NCBI GenBank assembly: GCA_033557465.1
Contig: CM066037.1
Span: 517,630,686-517,694,685, forward strand
Length of the DNA stretch: 64,000 nt
From: Ichthyophis bannanicus
Lineage: Eukaryota > Chordata > Amphibia > Gymnophiona > Ichthyophiidae
Reading direction: 5' to 3'
Part shown: positions 39,870 through 50,808 of the stretch, piece after piece
Position numbering within the stretch: the stretch's first letter is position 1
Layout of the letters: each line of letters opens with the position of its first letter
Notes under the pieces: generated by a model
What the model saw: the letters and a program-made list of their open reading frames with translations, nothing else
What the model was told of the DNA's origin: nothing
The model's database searches: none
Program-made: the position numbers and the translations under genes

Positions 39870-40012
39870 TTGTACATTACTACTGTATGCCTTGTTTATA
39901 CACTTTTTATTGAATACTGTTTTTTGTAACATCCTTTTTTTAATGTATTGTACACCGCTTCGACAACTCTTATTGAAAGACTGTTAAGCAAGCACAAATA
40001 AACTGAACTAAA
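39870..40012 (+). repeat. L2-like 3' tail fragment
   Basis: 'tgtacaccgcttcgacaact' then 'aagactgttaagcaag' and 'cacaaataaactgaactaaa' is the plus-strand form of an L2-like 3' end. Confidence 0.55.
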
Positions 40013-41688
40013 CTAAAAATGCAAGTAATGGATCTGAAGTACAGCGCTAATCTGGAAGGGGAAGAAGTGCATTATGTAATCCTTGTGCAATATATATTCT
40101 CAGGAAGAGCATAAAGCAAGGGAAAGGGAAAAGCAGAGATGGCTTACTGGATATTTAAAAGCCTCCATGGATAAAAAGCAGCAATAGAACTGCCAAGAAA
40201 TATAAACACCTGTCAAAGCACTCTGGTGTAGAAACATGGGAAATGCATCACTCACTAGGACAGCAGACATATTTATGAAAAGACTTGAGGAAAAGCAGAA
40301 ATTTTAAATGACAGTTTCCGACATAGTAAGAAAAACAATACTTTTAATTTTCTTTCTTACTTTATAATAAGAGTCTTGCTCTTTTCAAATCAAGGAAGCA
40401 CTATACAATAACAATGCAACAAAGAGCTGGCCTGGTTGCTCTCTGGCAGTGCTGCACACTTCCATGTGGAAGACCTGAATTTTGATTCATGGTTGTTGTG
40501 CAATGGTGATATCTAGTGACCAGATTTAGTGCCAGTTATTTACAGCATCCTAGAAGGAGCTCTGGTATCCCATCCTTCAAACTTTACTGCTATGTCTAGA
40601 CTAAAGTTGGGAGGAGGATATAAAACAGGAAAAGAAAATTCCTGGCTAGCTCTGAATGAAGGCTCATAACGTCAGGATCCCAGGCCCAGGTTCTGATCAA
40701 GTTGGAAAGTCAATGAAGGAGGAGGAAAGTGCCAGATTAAACTGAAGAATCAAAATGTGTCCATGATAGAACAAAACATTTAGCATATCGCATATGGAAA
40801 CTGTACAAAATTGTTGGCATCTCATTTTAATACCCACCCCTCTTTCACCCTCTCAATCACCGCATACTGTCAGGACAAAGGATATCATTCCAAAACCAAA
40901 ACAACCATGTCATGTACATCCAGAATTTAGTTGCCAGGTATATTCCGAGTGGCAGCGCGCTGTGCATGGAGTGGTCGAAGAATGACCTGCAGAAGAAGAG
41001 AATAACTTAGCACATACTCCATTTGAAAGCATTCATACAGCATTTCTGGTCTTACTCGATCATAAAAACATCTGGCAATTTACAAATTATTCAAAAGAAC
41101 TGCTTCTGTACAACTCTTGCCCATGACAAGAAATACATAATTTACTCCCACAAGTTATTAAACAGTAAGCCTCAGAAGCTCCACAAGGCTAGGAAGGATA
41201 TGTGTCTTCTGAGCGCTGACTGAGGTGACATCAGGAGGAGTTTGGCTGATAAAGTTATAAAAGTTAATTAAAAGACAAACGACTAGGCAAAACATGGTTT
41301 TCCTACATGACTTGCATTTGGAGTATATGCTATACCTGATTATGGTTGTGTATTGGGGTGTAGGAATGTTTAGGGCGTGTGGATGTGTGGAGTACTGATA
41401 TTGGGATGTACAAGTGTACATTTAGGAAGGTACATACAGGCAAATATGGTGTGTGTGTGGGGGGGGGGGGGAGGGATGAATGCCTTGGGTGAAAAGTGTG
41501 GATATGTGTTTCAGGTGGGGTATGTGTGAGAGAAGGTGTGAGAGTGGAAGGATGCATGTGTGCAGGCATGCATCTGGGGTGGAATAGTGGGGGTTTGTGG
41601 GTTCTCTAAAAACACTAGTCAGATGTTTCTTATTTTTGAACTGGTCCAAAATTCACATTTTCTTCCGGAATGTCAAATGTGATAAACG
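40013..41688. other. Unannotated DNA with simple repeats
   Basis: Contains a TG run followed by a run of about 13 G at 41459-41471, and surrounding 'gtgtg' and 'gggtgtgg' repeats. No supported genes. Confidence 0.55.
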
Positions 41689-43775
41689 GGAAAATTTGGC
41701 CTTACCTGCTAATTTTCTTTTAGTCCTATCAGACCAGTCCCCATCTATCAGCAGATGGAGACAGACTGTAACAAAGTGTAGGTAACTACTCCCATACTTC
41801 TCTCTAAGGAGAAAGAGAAGCATCCAAGAACAAAAATGAAACTCTTCAAAACACAGAGAACAAGGAAACATTTTGACAAACACAAATTCAAAAACCACAA
41901 CCAGAATTAATTTAGAAAAAGGGTGAGGGAACCTGGACTGGTCTGGTGGGACTAAAAGAAAAATTCAGCAGGCAAGACCAAACTTTTCCCTTCTTTATGC
42001 TCCCTACCACACCAGCCCAAAACCAATGAGATGTAACAAAGACTTCTCATTATGGGTGGCAAGCCTTAGAAATGCCCTCTGGGCACATCTAAACAGACTC
42101 CACCGAAGAGGGTCACATTCCACTGCGTGAACTGTGACTCACTCCTGAATGCACTTACCAGGCAGGATACAACCTGCTCCCAATGGCCTCCTTCGAAGTG
42201 CCGAGGAGAACAGAGAAGGTCAGATCAGCAGAAGGAATGAGCAATTGTTATGAACTTGAGACAGGACCTAAGGACCCTGGGGGACCAGTTCAGGGGTTTT
42301 CTCCCTACAAATCCTTGTGCTACTGCACAGAGCCATGGAGAAGATGTGATTAACAGAGTAGCGGGTCCATCTGGTGTACAGGGGACCTGCCTGCTATCCT
42401 TGTCCGAAAAACAGCTCTGCAGCCTGCAGAGCTGCCATAACTTCCTGTGCAGGCTTCCTCAGGGCCCAGGAGAGAAAAAAAGGCAGATTCTTCAGGGATC
42501 TTAACTGGCCCCTAAGAGAACCACCAGTTCGGCCCTCCTCAAACTTACCATCCGATAGCCGAAACTTCCTTTGAGCCCTTCAAACAACCCTCAAAGAGGA
42601 TGGCTGGACTCACAGGGAAACAGAGGAGCGCAATGGCAAAGCAGGGGCTGTGACTTCTCTACCTGCCCATGAGAAAAATGTCCAGGGGCCGTGGGTCCCT
42701 AGGGGATATTGTAAAGGTCCCAATCCTCCCCTACAAAGGGGGCTGCTAAGCAGCTAGCCATCTGAATACAGCCCAAAGGCTGGTTCTGGAGCTGCAACCC
42801 AGGCCGACTATGGCCCCCTCCCCCCGGGTCCAACAGCAATGCTGCTGGTGCCACCCTGGCATGAAGTGCCCTCACTGAGCCCAAGCTGCCAACCGAAGTG
42901 GCTGCAGAGCTCACCAGTGAAAAGGAAAAAACAGAAAGGAAGTGACAGTGCTACAGGCATGGCATCAGATCCCCGGCCCCCTGAAGAGAATCTCAGGAAA
43001 CCAGCCAAAAGGTGCACTAGGCATCACAGCCCTAGTGGAGACAAAAAAACAGCTGCAGCAAAAAAAATCCCTAGGGGGCTACAAGGCTGAAGACCGCAGT
43101 GGCTTAAAAAAAAACAAACATGTAGCCATGGCAAAACGGAAGTCCCGAAAAGGGAATCCTGAGGCCTGTTGGGACAACCAATGAAATGCTATTAGGGAGG
43201 CCTCAGACACCCACACAAGCCTGTGGAGGCCTGGCTGAAGCTGGCTTTTTTTTTTTTTAAATTGAAGCTGCAGCAGAGCAAATTGCTTCCCATTGAAATC
43301 AATGGGGAAAAATACAACTTAGAAATAATTAAGAGAAAAAAAGAGAGACAGCAAAAGCAGGTAAGGACAGGAAGAGTGAAAGGGGGCCTGGGTCCAAATT
43401 ACTGATCCCCTCAAGGGCCACATAGGGCTTTCCTGCTCCTCTTCCAGTCCACTACAGCTAGTAACCCATAGGAAACAGCACTGACAAAGAATGGCTGTCT
43501 GCTCCAGGAGACTTGAACATACCTGCGCTCCAAGCTGTTGGGCCATTCATGACCTAATCTAAGACCTCTGCATCATAGTGTGGGTGATGGGAGTCAGCTT
43601 ATCTTTCACTGCTGTACCTGTCCACACACCTTGCCACCTGCTGGAGGCAGACTGTACCAAAGGATATATTCAGTGATAACATCTCTGAAAGTTGCTCAAG
43701 TCTGCCTCCATCTGTTAACAAGGGAGCATAGCCCACTCGTCTGGACTGGTCTAACTGGATAAGGAAGTTTAAATT
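41689..43775 (-). mobile_element. DIRS-7, short internally deleted DIRS
   Basis: The left terminus at 41689 ('aaatttggccttacctgcta', 'ccatctatcagcagatggag') and the right terminus at 43640-43775 ('ctgcctccatctgttaacaa', 'ctggactggtctaactgg') are inverted. The ICR is at 41925-41990 ('ctggactggtctggtgggac', 'aattcagcaggcaagaccaa'). A T-rich tract at 43247-43258 occupies the place seen in DIRS-3 and DIRS-6. The 1.2 kb between has no readable RT or recombinase, so this is a non-autonomous or decayed copy. Orientation is from the ICR position. Confidence 0.65.
41925..41990 (-). repeat. Internal complementary region of DIRS-7
   Basis: Complement of the left terminus ('agaaaaattcagcaggcaag' against the complement of 41700-41720), followed by a diverged complement of the right terminus. 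Confidence 0.6.
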
Positions 43776-43849
43776 TTCCAGTCCACTGTGCCACAGCTGG
43801 AAAATATGCAAATAGAAAGTTAGAAATTATTCTAAAAAGAATGGAGAGA

Positions 43850-44061
43850 AATACTGAAATATCACTATGCCTCTGAATAAGTCTATGGTGTGACCACACC
43901 ATGAGTGCTGGTTGCAGGAATATAGCAGAGCTCGAAAAGGTTCAGAGAAAGGTGACAAAAACGTTAATGGGATAAATATATTTCTTATGAAGAAAAGCTC
44001 AACGGGTTAGGGCTATACAGTTTGGAAAAAGAGACAACCAAGAGGAGATATGATATAAGTT
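43850..44061 (+). pseudogene. CR1 LINE RT C-terminal fragment
   Basis: The plus strand 'aagtctatggtgtgaccaca', then 'gcagagctcgaaaaggttca', 'gagaaaggtgacaaaaacg' and 'agaggagatatgatata' matches the CR1 RT end (YKSLVRPHLEYC region and on to RRGDMI) that is also on the minus strand at 51100-51290. Broken by stops. The poly-A end of the old L1 abuts it. Confidence 0.7.
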
Positions 44062-44089
44062 GTTTTTTTTGTTTGTTAATTTTATTTTT

Positions 44090-44105
44090 ATTATTCAATT
44101 TTACA
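44090..44105. repeat. Target-site duplication of the Penelope-like insertion, left copy
   Basis: 'attattcaattttaca', identical to 50089-50104. Confidence 0.9.
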
Positions 44106-44143
44106 GGGAAAAGAAAGAAGGGTATCTTCCGCAAACAAACAAC

Positions 44144-47066
44144 CAGGGGGAACCAGCGGAGGAATGACCACAGCCTACTAGATAATGAAAATTCTTTATT
44201 AAGGACCCAACTAAACAAGTTTCGGCCGCAGCCTTCGTCAGGGGTCTAAAAAACAAAAGTACATTAAATCAACCACAAAATTAAAATAAAATCAAAAAAA
44301 TAATAATACAAAAATAAAAACAAAGAAATATGGATATGATACTTGACAAATAAAACTATGTTATAGTTAACACATTACCAGGAAACCACACAGATAACAG
44401 CGTCTATGTGGTGCAGTAGACAAATCTTCCCAATCTATAAAAAGTATAAAAATGTCAACCATAAATGAAAGTAATACAAAATAAAGGCGTATAATATATA
44501 CATATAAAACATATGCAAAGAAATAATAATGGGGGATGATAAATACAGGCAACTAAAACACAAACATACAAAGTGGGACCCCAATGTGTCCAAACAGCAG
44601 TGAACGATACATTGTCTAAAAATAAGGTAAAATTGGGCTAAAGAAATACATGGATACAAGAAATACAATATAACACCAGATAAATAGCAGGGGACCAAAT
44701 ATGACATATGGCATAAAAACAAGGTTTAAGCACCGATATGTAATACATGCAGACAACTAGACCAAATCAAAAGCCCTATTGCATGCGAACAGCAGTAAAC
44801 AGCTCATTGTCTAAATGAGTATAAATACAAGGGTAGCATTAGGACACAGTATAGTAAACAAATAAAAAACATAAAAAGAAAGGAAGAATAAAAAATTATA
44901 CAGTGCAATTAGCTATAAATACAATCAAAAAATGCATGAGTAGACAGACACAAATAAAGTTATCTATAACCATGCAATCATAAAAAAACTAAAGAGTATA
45001 ATCCAAATAAACAGCGCATCACATAACCCATAGGTTGAGAACCAGCTGATAAAATTATGCTAATCAAAGGTCACATCAGAACAATAAATGGTAAACAGGG
45101 GCATGGATAAAAAAAATATATATATCACATAGATGACAACTTCAAAAAACTGATTTCAGAAAACGTGTAAAACATAGGAGAAGAATTATCGCTTTTGATA
45201 ATGTACATTGCCAAAAAACATCATCAAAAGAACCTTTGACTTAACCCTATAAACAAGAAATGTATTGGGGACCTTTAAAAAATATACCAATTAGCTGTAT
45301 AAGCAATAGGGGATAAAAACCAAAAGAAAACCGTTCGTGCATAAACAAAAAACAGTTATAACCCAGAGGTACAACACAAATAATAAGATAACCCATGTAA
45401 GTGGAGCATATGGAACTATTAACATAAGAGATTATGTGCGAGAAAAATGTGAAAGTGAAAAAATTAGAACAAATAGTTGAGCTATGTGTCTGTGGCGACC
45501 ACAGGGCCACCGGGATTACACATCTAAAAGGCGGGAAAAAAGCTTTGCGTTGAAAAGTAAAACGCCGGTCATTAAAAGTTACAGCATGAAGAAAAAGGAG
45601 AGAATATGCCAAAAATAGTGAAGCTATGCGTCTGTAGCGATCACAAAGCCGCCGAGATTCCACATCTAAAAGGCGGGAAAAAAATGTTTCCGTTAAAAAG
45701 TGAAAAGACGCCAGTCATTAAAATAAACAGCATGAAAGAGAGAAGGAGAAAATGTGCCACAAGTCGGTAGACAATGTGCAAACAATAAAAGAACTACTTT
45801 TGAGCACGTCCTGAGGATGTAAATGGCTGATTGCCCGATGTGCGTTATGCAAAAGGATATAAAGAGAAACTAGGATTACACGATGACTTGAAGAGATACC
45901 TACAGCATACGAGGTGCCGGGGAGGTGCAAAGGATATAAAGAGGAGCTAAAATTACACGATGACTTGAGGAAATAGCCTGCAGCATACGAGGTGCCGGGG
46001 AGAGCAACCGTGTAAAGAAAAGTTAAAAGCCTTATTAAAAAAAGGGGGGGGGGGAAAAAACTTTGTTTGAGATAACAGGAAAATAGAAACGCTACATGAC
46101 AGAAAACCATCATATAGAAGTGTGATTATAAAAAAGGTTGCAGAAGTGTAACACAAATAGCAAATGGCAAAAGAAAGAAGGACATACCTGCACACAGAGT
46201 CAGAGGCGGGAAAGGACCGCGCAGGGGCACATGGGTACTATTTAAAGGGGTGGAGGGCTCCCCCTACTGGCGTTAGGTGCAAAACAGGAACTACAAAGAA
46301 AGGGGCATTTGTTTCTATTTAAAAAGAATTAACAGCGGGTAGGGGACTCCCCCTACTAGCATTCTATCTTATAGTTAAAAAATAAAAAATAAAAAATATA
46401 TTATCATATATAATATATAAATGATAAAAAGAAAAAATATAAAATAAATAATAAATAAAAAATAAATAAAAATTATGTTAGAAATAAAAAACAAAATCAC
46501 TAAGAGTGACAACCATTATGTCATGGGGGAAACAAAAACCATAAAAAAGGATGGATTTCATCAAACTAAAATTACATTGGTAGAGAGGGGAAAAAAAAAA
46601 CAAAAAGGCCATTAAAACACCTAATGACAACTACACAAGAATATTAAACAAGTAGGGTTTGAACAATATACAATATATTGTGCATAAAACCCTTAATAAA
46701 AGGGGGGAAGGGATTTAAAATTTTTAATACATGAATAAAAAGATAAATAGTATACAAAGTAACATAAAAAGCAATTATATTTTGCCATAATCAATAATAT
46801 GATGATAAAAATTATGGGATAAAAATTAAAAATTAAATAAATAAATAATTAAAAATTGAAAACAAAAATTAAAAACAAATGGTATATGAATTGGCATAAA
46901 TAATGGCATGACGGAAAATTCAAAGGAATGCATTATATTCAATTTCCTTATTTAATCCTTTTGGATGAACGGTGTCAAGTGAAAAAATGTATCTTTGTTC
47001 CTCTTGAATTAGTTTTAAATTAGGGTTTCCCCCGCGAGGCGAGGGGAGGGGAACACTCTCCTGATG
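44144..47066 (-). repeat. Left arm of the Penelope-like palindrome
   Basis: About 2.92 kb of AT-rich sequence. On the minus strand it is the 3' region downstream of the GIY-YIG gene and ends with the hammerhead-like motif. Internal tandem repeats: two units of about 130 bp at 45486-45750 (each with 'acatctaaaaggcgggaaaa') and two of about 90 bp at 45870-46010 (each with 'gcatacgaggtgccggggag'). Confidence 0.9.
44204..44246 (-). ncRNA. Hammerhead-ribozyme-like motif, left arm
   Basis: Same 43-base motif as 49983-50025, on the opposite strand. See that entry for the fold. Confidence 0.5.
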
Positions 47067-47404
47067 ACGAAAAACTTTATATCATTAATATGGTGTTGGG
47101 AATCAATCCAATGTGACACCAAAGGAGCAGTGATGATACGTCTTTTTACACAACTTTTATGTTCTTGAATGCGGGTACGAACAGCACGAATAGTTTTACC
47201 GACATACAAGAGAGGGCAGGGGCACATGATGACATACACTACATGAGTAGACAAACAATTAGTATAGGCCTGTAATGGATATTGGATATTGGTAGAGGGA
47301 TACGTAAAAGAATCTTTCATTTCAATGGCATGTTTACAGATACTACATTTATTGCATTTATAGTGACCCTTTACTTTCCGATGAGGCATAGAAACCGGAG
47401 GCAT
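47015..47404 (-). CDS. GIY-YIG endonuclease domain of a Penelope-like element (frameshifted C-terminus)
   Basis: A 129-codon minus-strand frame. Residues 13-28 (GHYKCNKCSICKHA) form the Cys/His cluster that precedes the endonuclease in Penelope-like proteins. Residues about 53-90 carry the catalytic domain: VVYVIMCPC for the GIY part, LLYVGKT for the YIG part, then the conserved arginine in RTRIQEHK with the following Glu-His. The upstream reverse transcriptase is absent, because the right arm begins at residue 1. Compared with the right arm, a 5-base insertion near 47036 shifts the frame, so this copy ends with PSPRLAGETLI instead of the family-like C-terminus. The endonuclease is thought to nick target DNA for priming. 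Confidence 0.8.
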   Translation of the reverse strand: MPPVSMPHRKVKGHYKCNKCSICKHAIEMKDSFTYPSTNIQYPLQAYTNCLSTHVVYVIMCPCPLLYVGKTIRAVRTRIQEHKSCVKRRIITAPLVSHWIDSQHHINDIKFFVIRRVFPSPRLAGETLI

Positions 47405-47543
47405 CAGGAGAGTGTTCCCCTCCCCTCGTGGGGGAAACCCTAATTTAAAACTAATTCAAGAGGAACAAAGATACATTTTTTCACTTGACACCGTTCATCC
47501 AAAAGGATTAAATAAGGAAATTGAATATAATGCATTCCTTTGA
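47402..47543 (+). pseudogene. Penelope-like ORF C-terminal fragment, right arm
   Basis: The plus strand continues the endonuclease C-terminus without the frameshift seen in the left arm: VFPSPRGGNPNLKLIQEEQR, then FSLDTVHPKGLNKEIEYNAF and a stop at 47541-47543. The closing LNKEIEY-type motif is typical of Penelope-like proteins. The endonuclease core itself is not duplicated. Confidence 0.75.
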
Positions 47544-49982
47544 ATTTTCCGTCATGCCATTATTTATGCCAATTCATATACCATTTGTTTTTAATTTTTG
47601 TTTTCAATTTTTGATTATTTATTTATTTAATTTTTATCCCATAATTTTTATCATCATATTATTGATTATGGCAAAATATAATTGTTTTTTATGTTACTTT
47701 GTATACTATTTATCTTTTTATTCATGTATTAAAAATTTTAAATCCCTTCCCCCCCTTTTATTAAGGGTTTTATGCGCAATATATTGTATATTGTTCAAAC
47801 CCTACTTGTTTAATATTCTTGTGTAGTTGTCATTAGGTGTTTTAATGGCCTTTTTGTTTTTTGGTTTTTTTTCCCCTCTCTACCAATGTAATTTTAGTTT
47901 GATGAAATCCATCCTTTTTTATGGTTTTTGTTTTCCCCATGACATAATGGTTGTCACTCTTAGTGATTCTGCTTTTTATTTCTAACATAATTTTTATTTA
48001 TTTTTTATTTATAATTTATTTTATATTTTTTCTTTTTATCATTTATATATTATATATGATAATATATTTTTTATTTTTTAACTATATGATAGAATGCTAG
48101 TAGGGGGAGTCCCCTACCCGCTGTTAATTCTTTTTAAATAGAAACAAATGCCCCTTTCTTTGTAGTTCCTGTTTTGCACCTAACGCCAGTAGGGGGAGCC
48201 CTCCACCCCTTTAAATAGTACCCATGTGCCCCTGCGCGGTCCATTCCCGCCTCTGACTCTGTGTGCAGGTATGTCCTTCTTTCTTTTGCTATTTGCTATT
48301 TGTGTTACACTTCTGCAACCTTTTTTATAATCACACTTCTATATGATGGTTTTCTGTCATGTAGCGTTTCTATTTTCCTGTTATCTCAAACAAAGTTTTT
48401 CCCCCCCTTTTTTTAATAAGGCTTTTAACTTTTCTTTACACGGTTGCTCTCCCCGGCACCTCGTATGCTGCAGGCTATTTCCTCAAGTCATCGTGTAATT
48501 TTAGTTCCTCTTTATATCCTTTGCACCTCCCCGGCACCTCGTATGCTGTAGGTATTTCTTTAAGTCATCGTGTAATCCTAGTTTCTCTTTATATCCTTTT
48601 GCATAACGCACATAGCTTCACTATTTTTGGCATATTCTCTCCTTTTTCTTCATGCTGTAACTTTTAATGACCGGCGTTTTACTTTTCAACGCAAAGCTTT
48701 TTTCCCGCCTTTTAGATGTGTAATCCCGGTGGCTCTGTGGTCGCCACAGACACATAGCTCAACTAATTTTTTCACTTTCACATTTTTCTCGCACATAATC
48801 TCTTATGTTAATAGTTCCATATGCTCCACTTACATGGGTTATCTTATTATTTGTGTTGTACCTCTGGGTTATAACTGTTTTTTGTTTATGCACGAACGGT
48901 TTTCTTTTGGTTTTTATCCCCTATTGCTTATACAGCTAATTGGTATATTTTTTAAAGGTCCCCAATACATTTCTTGTTTATAGGGTTAAGCCAAAGGTTC
49001 TTTTGATGATGTTTTTTGGCAATGTACATTATCAAAAGCGATAATTCTTCTCCTATGTTTTACACGTTTTCTGAAATCAGTTTTTTGAAGTTGTCATCTA
49101 TGTGATATATATATTTTTTTATCCATGCCCCTGTTTACCATTTATTGTTCTGATGTGACCTTTGATTAGCATAATTTTATCAGCTGGTTCTCAACCTATG
49201 GGTTATGTGATGCGCTGTTTATTTGGATTATACTCTTTAGTTTTTTTATGATTGCATGGTTATAGATAACTTTATTTGTGTCTGTCTACTCATGCATTTT
49301 TTGATTGTATTTATAGCTAATTGCACTGTATAATTTTTTATTCTTCCTTTCTTTTTATGTTTTTTATTTGTTTACTATACTGTGTCCTAATGCTACCCTT
49401 GTATTTATACTCATTTAGACAATGAGCTGTTTACTGCTGTTCGCATGCAATAGGGCTTTTGATTTGGTCTAGTTGTCTGCATGTATTACATATCGGTGCT
49501 TAAACCTTGTTTTTATGCCATATGTCATATTTGGTCCCCTGCTATTTATCTGGTGTTATATTGTATTTCTTGTATCCATGTATTTCTTTAGCCCAATTTT
49601 ACCTTATTTTTAGACAATGTATCGTTCACTGCTGTTTGGACACATTGGGGTCCCACTTTGTATGTTTGTGTTTTAGTTGCCTGTATTTATCATCCCCCAT
49701 TATTATTTCTTTGCATATGTTTTATATGTATATATTATACGCCTTTATTTTGTATTACTTTCATTTATGGTTGACATTTTTATACTTTTTACAGATTGGG
49801 AAGATTTGTCTACTGCACCACATAGACGCTGTTATCTGTGTGGTTTCCTGGTAATGTGTTAACTATAACATAGTTTTATTTGTCAAGTATCATATCCATA
49901 TTTCTTTGTTTTTATTTTTGTATTATTATTTTTTTGATTTTATTTTAATTTTGTGGTTGATTTAATGTACTTTTGTTTTTTA

Positions 49983-50025
49983 GACCCCTGACGAAGGCTG
50001 CGGCCGAAACTTGTTTAGTTGGGTC
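49983..50025 (+). ncRNA. Hammerhead-ribozyme-like motif, right arm
   Basis: The segment can fold as a type I hammerhead. Stem I is GACCC (49983-49987) with GGGTC (50021-50025). The core is CTGACGA (49988-49994). Stem II is GGC/GCC closing a TGCG loop, with one extra A before it. GAAA is at 50006-50009. A minimal stem III is an AC/GT pair around a 7-base loop. The cleavage-site triplet would be GTT (50018-50020). Penelope-like terminal repeats are known to carry such minimal hammerheads. The extra A and the short stems make activity uncertain. Confidence 0.55.
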
Positions 50026-50088
50026 CTTAATAAAGAATTTTCATTATCATCTGGTAGGCTGTGGTCATTCCTCCGCTGGTTCCCCCTG

Positions 50089-50104
50089 ATTATTCAATTT
50101 TACA
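50089..50104. repeat. Target-site duplication of the Penelope-like insertion, right copy
   Basis: 'attattcaattttaca', within the L1 3' region. Confidence 0.9.
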
Positions 50105-50808
50105 ACATTCAACTCCCCCCAAACGCTGGATGGTGTTACAGAAAATTTGTTACATACATCATAGAGAGATTTCAGCTTCCCCTCCTCCCAAACTATCCCT
50201 CCCAATTCCCCACTAATTCCCCTCTCCCCCCATTTCTTAAGCACTAGACCCCTACTTCCCGTTATACTTGGAGCACCTAGGACACGGAGCTCACTATCCA
50301 TTTAAACATGAAAAACAAATGTCAACATGAGAGGGCAGCCCGGATAAGCCTGAAGCTTCCTCTCCTGCCCTAAACATCAACATGCTAAAATATCATGTAC
50401 ACGTGGCACGCCTAGATCCCCCTCCTCTCCCCACCCCAAATGGAAATACGATTTTCTCCACATCATATAGGGTTTCCACACTTTCTCAAAACCATACACA
50501 TCATACTTTTTATAAGCTGCTAACTCATAGTAAATGACGGCAGATAAAGACCAGTATGGTCCATCTAGTCTGCCCAGCAATATGACAGGAGTAGGTGCAC
50601 CCCTTCCCATGTCTTTTAGGGAGTAGCTGCACCCCTACCCATGTCTTTGCTTAGTGGTGCACCCACCAGGAGCAGATGCACCCCTCCCCATGTCTTCACC
50701 CCTCCCCATATCTTTGTTTCTTTGTTTGTTTAGGGGTGAACACACCGCTCCTCCCCCCATCGCTCCATGTAGGACACCCCTATTTGTTGAGAAATTAGAT
50801 GGTTCAGT

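Larger units (their letters stand above)
44106..50088. mobile_element. Palindromic Penelope-like element
   Basis: A 5,983 bp insertion bounded by a perfect 16-base duplication. It is an inverted repeat: left arm 44144-47066, right arm 47402-50088. The 335 bp centre carries a GIY-YIG endonuclease on the minus strand. The arms are nearly identical, so both derive from one source sequence. The left end has a 38-base extension (44106-44143) absent from the right. The right arm lacks about 236 bp present in the left (near 48612 against 45618-45855). Terminal repeats in inverted orientation, short end extensions and GIY-YIG are known Penelope features. No reverse transcriptase is present. Confidence 0.85.
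47402..50088 (+). repeat. Right arm of the Penelope-like palindrome
   Basis: Reverse complement of the left arm over about 2.69 kb with very few substitutions. Its hydrophobic Phe/Tyr/Leu-rich frames are composition artefacts. It ends with 'ctccgctggttccccctg', immediately followed by the target duplication. Confidence 0.9.

Noticed and set aside
44435..50250. Many 60-140 codon frames rich in Phe, Tyr, Leu and Ile in the palindrome arms
   Set aside because: They are mirrored in both arms, lie in AT-rich non-coding sequence and have no domain. They are composition artefacts.
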